The notes below the pieces were generated by a model. It saw nothing but the letters and a program-made list of their open reading frames with translations. It was not told the origin of the DNA and did not search any database. Positions 59,673 to 64,000 of a DNA stretch of 64,000 nt are shown here, piece by piece; position 1 is the stretch's first letter; each line of letters opens with the position of its first letter. The translations under genes and the position numbers were made by a program. Source of the DNA: Gymnorhina tibicen (Eukaryota; Chordata; Aves; Passeriformes; Artamidae); NCBI GenBank assembly GCA_013399875.1, contig VXAZ01000598.1:1-64000 (forward strand). The letters are read 5' to 3'.

Positions 59673-59911
59673 CCCTAACAAAATGGGCGGGGAAAGCATC
59701 CAACAACCAATGGTACAGCAGCAAGGGGGCATTAGAAAGGTGGGGAAAAGGGTGTACAACCAATGGTAACAGGGGTAGGCAGAGAGAATTAACACGGGCC
59801 AATGAGGGACCGAGGAAGGGAGAACTTTCTTGATGGGGAACCAAATATAGGGGGAAAGGGGAGGAGATGGCAATAGCCAATTTTGGGTCCTAAATTTGCA
59901 TGTCCCACACA

Positions 59912-61418
59912 GCCCCCTGGGAACTCACCCTAACCTAGGGTTCCTGGGCTGTGTGGGCATTGAACCACTGGACCTGCTGGTCTCCTTGGTCCTGATGGCC
60001 ATGGCACCGGCCATGACACACTGCAACACCCCCTTCCTCAAGGAGATGAAGTGAGTAGATCTCTTTCCTTGGCTGCTAGCATTCCTTTTTACTTCATTCT
60101 TTCAGCAGGGCACTTCAGCTTGACAAGGGTTTACTCTGTCCTTGAGATCATAATTTTTTAGAATTTAAGTCTTGTTAAGCCTATGAATGTCTTCGGGTCT
60201 TCATATTTAAGAAAGGCTTAATCTGAAGGCTTAATTTGAAGACTTCCAAATAAACAAAATACAATGATGTTCCCATGTATGTTTTTTGCAAAAGTTAAGC
60301 TGTGCAGCAGAAATGTTTCCTATTCACTCTGCCTTTTTTTGTTAGCTCTGTTACTTGTTAACCTCCCAAAAGCCATCATCAAAACAGATCTTGGTAATTT
60401 TCTTGTAAAGGAAAAATCTGTGCCTTATTAGTCTTCTCACAAGAGGAAGAAGTTTGATTTCCTCAAATATCCCTCCTCACTATAAGACTCGGGTTTAGGT
60501 TCCTTTCCTACTTCAACTCCCTTTTCAAACATGGACAGCAGCATTGAAAGATCTGTTTCACTTTGCTCCCATCAATAATGCATGGAGATGATACTTCCTT
60601 CTTAAGCTACTAGACCCAAGGATTATCCTCTTTGATCTAAAACACTGGGCTGCAAATCAGGTTAAACTGATCGGGTTTTCTACTATCATCTGTATTCATG
60701 TGAAGTTCCTGTTCAGTGTCACTGATTTTTAGGATGAGGAAAAACTCCATTTTGTCTTTTTTTGTCTTTTTCCTCAGATATGGTTATGTGTGAGTGTGGC
60801 TGGAGGTTTTTCCAACGTCCACTCTCCTCTTGCAACTGAGGCACAGAAAAGAAGAAATGGAGTCAGAAGTGGGGAAAAAAAAATAATACAAAAACTAAGA
60901 GTACCACAGGAAGAAGGAAGGGAGGGGAAATTGTAGCAGTGTGTTAATAACATTTATCACTGACAATCACAGAACATGCTTTAAAACACAATTCCTCATT
61001 CTTCAATTATCTACAAAAATATCATGTTACCAGGTTCCTTCTGTGTAGCTGTTTTTCATTTCAGTCTTTCAATATATGAAACACTGTAAAATTCATTGAA
61101 CTCTGAATTGTATTTCTTCCTTTCTGGCTTGTTTTTCCATAGGAACCACCCCTGTACAACTGTGCCATCTGCCTGTCTGCCTCCCAGCTCCAAATTCAGT
61201 GCAACACCTAGCCTGAGCCAAGTTTGAGAGAGGTGCAACATTCTCAAAGATGCTGAGTTCTTACAAGTTCCTTGGAAAATTAGCAGCCTAAAAGAGGAAA
61301 GAAGCCCAATTTAGTATCTCATGGTGAGTCAAAGACAGATCCAACTCAATGTCTCTATTTGAAGAGGCAGCAGCCATCTGGCCAGTGCGTAGGCGCATTT
61401 TGGCTGGTTTGTCAAGAC
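59912..61418. other. Non-coding stretch next to LTR
   Basis: If the LTR is the 3' LTR of a longer provirus, its internal part would lie here, but no polypurine tract, env or pol motif was recognised. From about 60060 on it looks like ordinary AT-rich DNA. Confidence 0.5.
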
Positions 61419-61476
61419 ACAGAATAACAGAATCACAAAATCACGGAATTATTAAGGCTGGAAAAGATCTCCAAGA

Positions 61477-61869
61477 GCACCTTTGACTGATCACACCTGG
61501 GCAACTAGACCGTGGTACTAAGTGACATGTCCAGTCATTTGCTAAACACCTCCAGGGACAGTGATTCAACCACGTTCCTGGACAGTGCGTTCCAGTGTTT
61601 AACAACCCTTTCCATGAAGAAATTTTTCCAGCTCCACTTCCCTTCTCTGGACTCACTCCAGCACCTCATTGTNGCACCTTTGACTGATCACACCTGGGCA
61701 ACTAGACCGTGGTACTAAGTGACATGTCCAGTCATTTGCTAAACACCTCCAGGGACAGTGATTCAACCACGTTCCTGGACAGTGCGTTCCAGTGTTTAAC
61801 AACCCTTTCCATGAAGAAATTTTTCCAGCTCCACTTCCCTTCTCTGGACTCACTCCAGCACCTCATTGT
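61477..61869. repeat. 196-bp direct duplication around single N (assembly join)
   Basis: Positions 61477-61672 and 61674-61869 match along their length and are separated only by the N at 61673. The duplicated block is CR1 sequence that appears only once per CR1 copy, which supports an assembly error. Confidence 0.88.
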
Positions 61870-62158
61870 CTTTCTTGGAGTGAGGGGCCCAGAACTGGAC
61901 ACAGCACTCGAGGTGTGGCCTCACCAGTACCCAGTACAAGGGGACAATCCCTGCCCTGGCCCTGCTGGCCACACCATTGCTGATCCAGGCCAGGATGCCA
62001 CTGGCCTTCTTGGCCACCTGGGCACACCCTGGCTCATGTTCAGCTGCTGTCACCAGCACCCCCAGGTCCTTTCCAGCCCCTCTGTCCCAGCCTGTGGCGC
62101 TGCCTGGGGTTGTTGTGACTCCAGGGCAGGACCCAGCACTTGCCCCTTGTTGAACCAC
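61850..62158 (-). pseudogene. CR1 ORF2 C-terminal remnant
   Basis: The minus frame keeps the conserved tail of the CR1 reverse transcriptase: KDLGVLV, then [20 protein letters not shown] and [15 protein letters not shown], ending NEVLE. It is the cleanest ORF2 C-terminus in the window (about 100 codons open) but lacks the catalytic motifs, which lie upstream of its 5' truncation. The stretch after NEVLE is deleted and joined to the 3' UTR. It cannot give a working enzyme. Confidence 0.88.
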
Positions 62159-62205
62159 TGGCCTCAGCCCATGGATCCAGCCTGTCCAGACCCTCTGCAG
62201 AGCCT

Positions 62206-64000
62206 ACACATGTAGCTCTGAATCAGCAACAGGAAACACTGAACGTTTTCTGTGTAAGATTAGGGGGAAGGAGCTGAAGATGAACCTGAGGAAGGGCAGA
62301 ACCAGGGGTTATAAAACATGCAGCCACAGGAAGCTAGACTTTATTCATCTTGCTGCTCCTCATCTTCCACCAATTAATTTTAAAGAAATTACCTTGTTAA
62401 TGAGAACAAGGAAAGGAGATCACTGGTAAGTTTTGGACTCAGATCGTCAGTGGCTTTAGTTAGTTATTTCACTATATTAAGGAGTACCAGCACAGACAAG
62501 ACACTGGGAAATTCCATGAAATGCAGAAAACTCGATGGAGAGATGATAGCATTATACAAACAAACCTGTTATGCCTTTTCCCAATGCATAGTCATCACCT
62601 CACACCATCATTCCTATATGTAAAAGATCACTGTGCAGACTGAAATATTTGAGCTGATTAAATTTTATATCAGCTTCCAATAAAAAATCATTTTTATTTA
62701 CACTTGATGAGGGGCCTTTCTTTATGCCAATATTGCCCGTAGTTTATTTGTAGCTTAGACATGTGTAGCTCTTTGTATCTCTTTCACATAAATACAGAAT
62801 CAGGTTTTGAAATGCACTGACCTGAGAAACCTGATAGGATGTCATAAGGGATGCTGAAGTTGAGCCCCACATCCTTATGTCATTATTCCCACAGTCTAAA
62901 AGCAGCTTTTAATAAAAGTTCATTCTGCAGCAAGTTTGGGCAGTGTTCTGTGAAGGCTGTCTCCTGCATTTTTAAAAGCAAATCAAAATAACTTCTTGCA
63001 AAGTGATTCCAAAACAGCATGGGTCTATGAGTCTGATTTTGTGTTGTACTCATCTGAGAAAGAGACTCTACCATGGTGGAATCACATCTGCTGCCAGCTG
63101 GGCCCATTTTTTAGATGTTAGAGAAAACAGTAGAAGATGGAGCAGCAATTGGAAAACAATCTGTCAAGACAAAGAAGACATAGTTGGATATAACCCATCA
63201 AAACCTGAAAACAAAGTAAGCATTGTTGCAAAAGCAATGGCAAAATGTGTCTGTTGGGTAACTGCTGTGTGGTAGTAAAATGTCAGAAAATTTGCTTTGC
63301 CTGAGGCTGCAGGAAAGTGTGATGATATGATTTCTGTAGGACTGTTTATGTGAGAACTGAAAAGAACAACAAAAGAGAAGAGTAAAACAATAGGAGAAGA
63401 AAAACCCTTGGTATTAACATCTACAGGTGGTTGTCTGGTGAAGAAAATGTATGCAATGCCTTTGTTGCAGAATGCCTGAATACTTAGACAACAACATGCT
63501 GGGAGTCAGTGGCTTTACATTAAAAAAAAATTACAAGTAAAGGAACAAGGTAGTGTGTTAGACACATGGACTCAGACGCACAGTTCAAAGGAGTATTAAA
63601 TATCTGAAAAAAGTTTTCATAGTAGCTACTGATACGGACCTGGAGCTGCCTGTGGCAAACAAAAGGAACAAGGTCTGGATCATGAAAGAGAGGTTGGTTC
63701 CCAGCTGTGGGCTGCAGGACAGGGCCAGTCTCCATTCACCACGGACTGCCAGCACTCCCAGTCAGTGACTCAGGTAACAGCTAAGCCAGCTCAGCAGTTC
63801 TCCCCAGAAGGCACTGCAGGTTCCTCCACAGGAAAACATTTATTTTCCCTTGCTTTTTGCACATAGAATGGAAAGAGGAGAACACTCACCTGGCTTACTG
63901 AAGTCTTGGCCCTAGTTCTCTGGAGAGCACCCTACCTGATTGTTTAGTGTCCTCTTGCTCCTTCAGTATTTTTGCAAAGAGCCTGTATGGCTCACAAGTT
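62206..64000. other. Unique non-coding stretch
   Basis: About 1.8 kb to the window end with no recognised repeat, exon or RNA gene. Confidence 0.6.

Larger units (their letters stand above)
59506..59911 (-). mobile_element. ERV LTR, minus strand
   Basis: On minus the sequence starts TGTGTGGGACATGC (from 59911). It has a U3 with four inverted CCAAT boxes (CCAAT on plus at 59707, 59760, 59799 and 59877), a TATA box (TATAAAA, plus 59666-59672), and AATAAA (TTTATT on plus, 59591-59596). A U5 follows, ending near 59506 (the left edge is uncertain). The spacing from TATA to AATAAA (about 75 bp) is typical of a compact retroviral R region. No target-site duplication was identified. Flanking sequence shows no gag, pol or env. 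Confidence 0.7.
61419..62205 (-). mobile_element. CR1 LINE, 3' part, minus strand (assembly-duplicated)
   Basis: On plus it begins with an AGAATAACAGAATCACAAAA tail, then AAGGCTGGAAAAGATCTCCA and CACCTGGGCAACTAGACCGT, a tail type I associate with CR1-X-like families. After CTTCTCTGGACTCACTCCAG it runs into the ORF2 C-terminal region up to about 62205. An internal deletion joins 3' UTR to ORF2 near 61825. The 196-bp assembly duplication (61477-61869) inflates its length, so the true span is about 590 bp. Confidence 0.93.

Noticed and set aside
59940..60060. Short Gly-X-Y-like reading (TGPAGLLGPDG) and a GTGAGT donor-like site
   Set aside because: A stop codon lies just before it, there is no acceptor AG in a suitable place, the repeat is only about four triplets long, and it abuts an LTR.

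Overview
This window is non-coding nuclear DNA from a bird, most likely a passerine. It carries about ten separate CR1 retrotransposon fragments, several endogenous-retrovirus LTRs of avian type, and a tRNA-Ile-headed SINE with a CR1-like tail, a combination known from passerines. The background is AT-rich with short A-runs and microsatellites. I found no protein-coding gene that I can support, no operon-like structure, no rRNA or functional tRNA gene and no CRISPR array. The coding-like stretches that I can identify are decayed CR1 ORF2 (endonuclease and reverse transcriptase) fragments. The window is best read as an intergenic or intronic stretch.

Layout. 1-926: retroviral LTR-like sequence, with a 31-bp assembly duplication at its start. 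1376-1497: CR1 relic. 5158-5217: CR1 3' tail. About 7707-9752: an old LTR split by a complete 1,252-bp solo-LTR-like element (7756-9007) with a perfect CTTGT target-site duplication; the right part of the old LTR also holds a 219-bp assembly duplication around one N. 12840-13720: CR1, plus strand. About 15041-15606: LTR, minus strand. 17653-17676: perfect 24-bp palindrome. 18601-18668: GA-rich tract. 18885-19400 and 21449-21722: CR1, minus strand. 27229-27361: speculative exon-like segment. 33982-34115: CR1 tail followed by an A-run. 35421-37047: CR1, plus strand, split by an LTR-like insert (36160-36671, containing a 120-base gap) with a perfect TCAGC target-site duplication. 38355-38494: tRNA-Ile/CR1 SINE. 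38687-38973: CR1, minus. About 42846-43300: LTR, minus. 44735-46115: the longest CR1, minus, keeping endonuclease SDH and reverse-transcriptase FADD motifs. 49605-49670: 17-bp minisatellite. 51080-51172: probable ancient amniote repeat. 52640-52753: AAT/ATT microsatellite broken by an N. 58111-58223: CR1 tail. About 59506-59911: LTR, minus, with four CCAAT boxes. 61419-62205: CR1, minus, containing a 196-bp assembly duplication.

The clearest biology is the history of nested insertions: two separate LTR-type elements landed inside older retroelements, and both left intact 5-bp target-site duplications. Several CR1 and SINE tails also keep a stem-loop upstream of, or overlapping, the conserved tail box, although the stem sequences differ. 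Three single-N positions are flanked by identical or nearly identical direct copies (31, 219 and 196 bp). These look like unmerged contig ends and should not be read as biological duplications. I found no convincing new biological system here.
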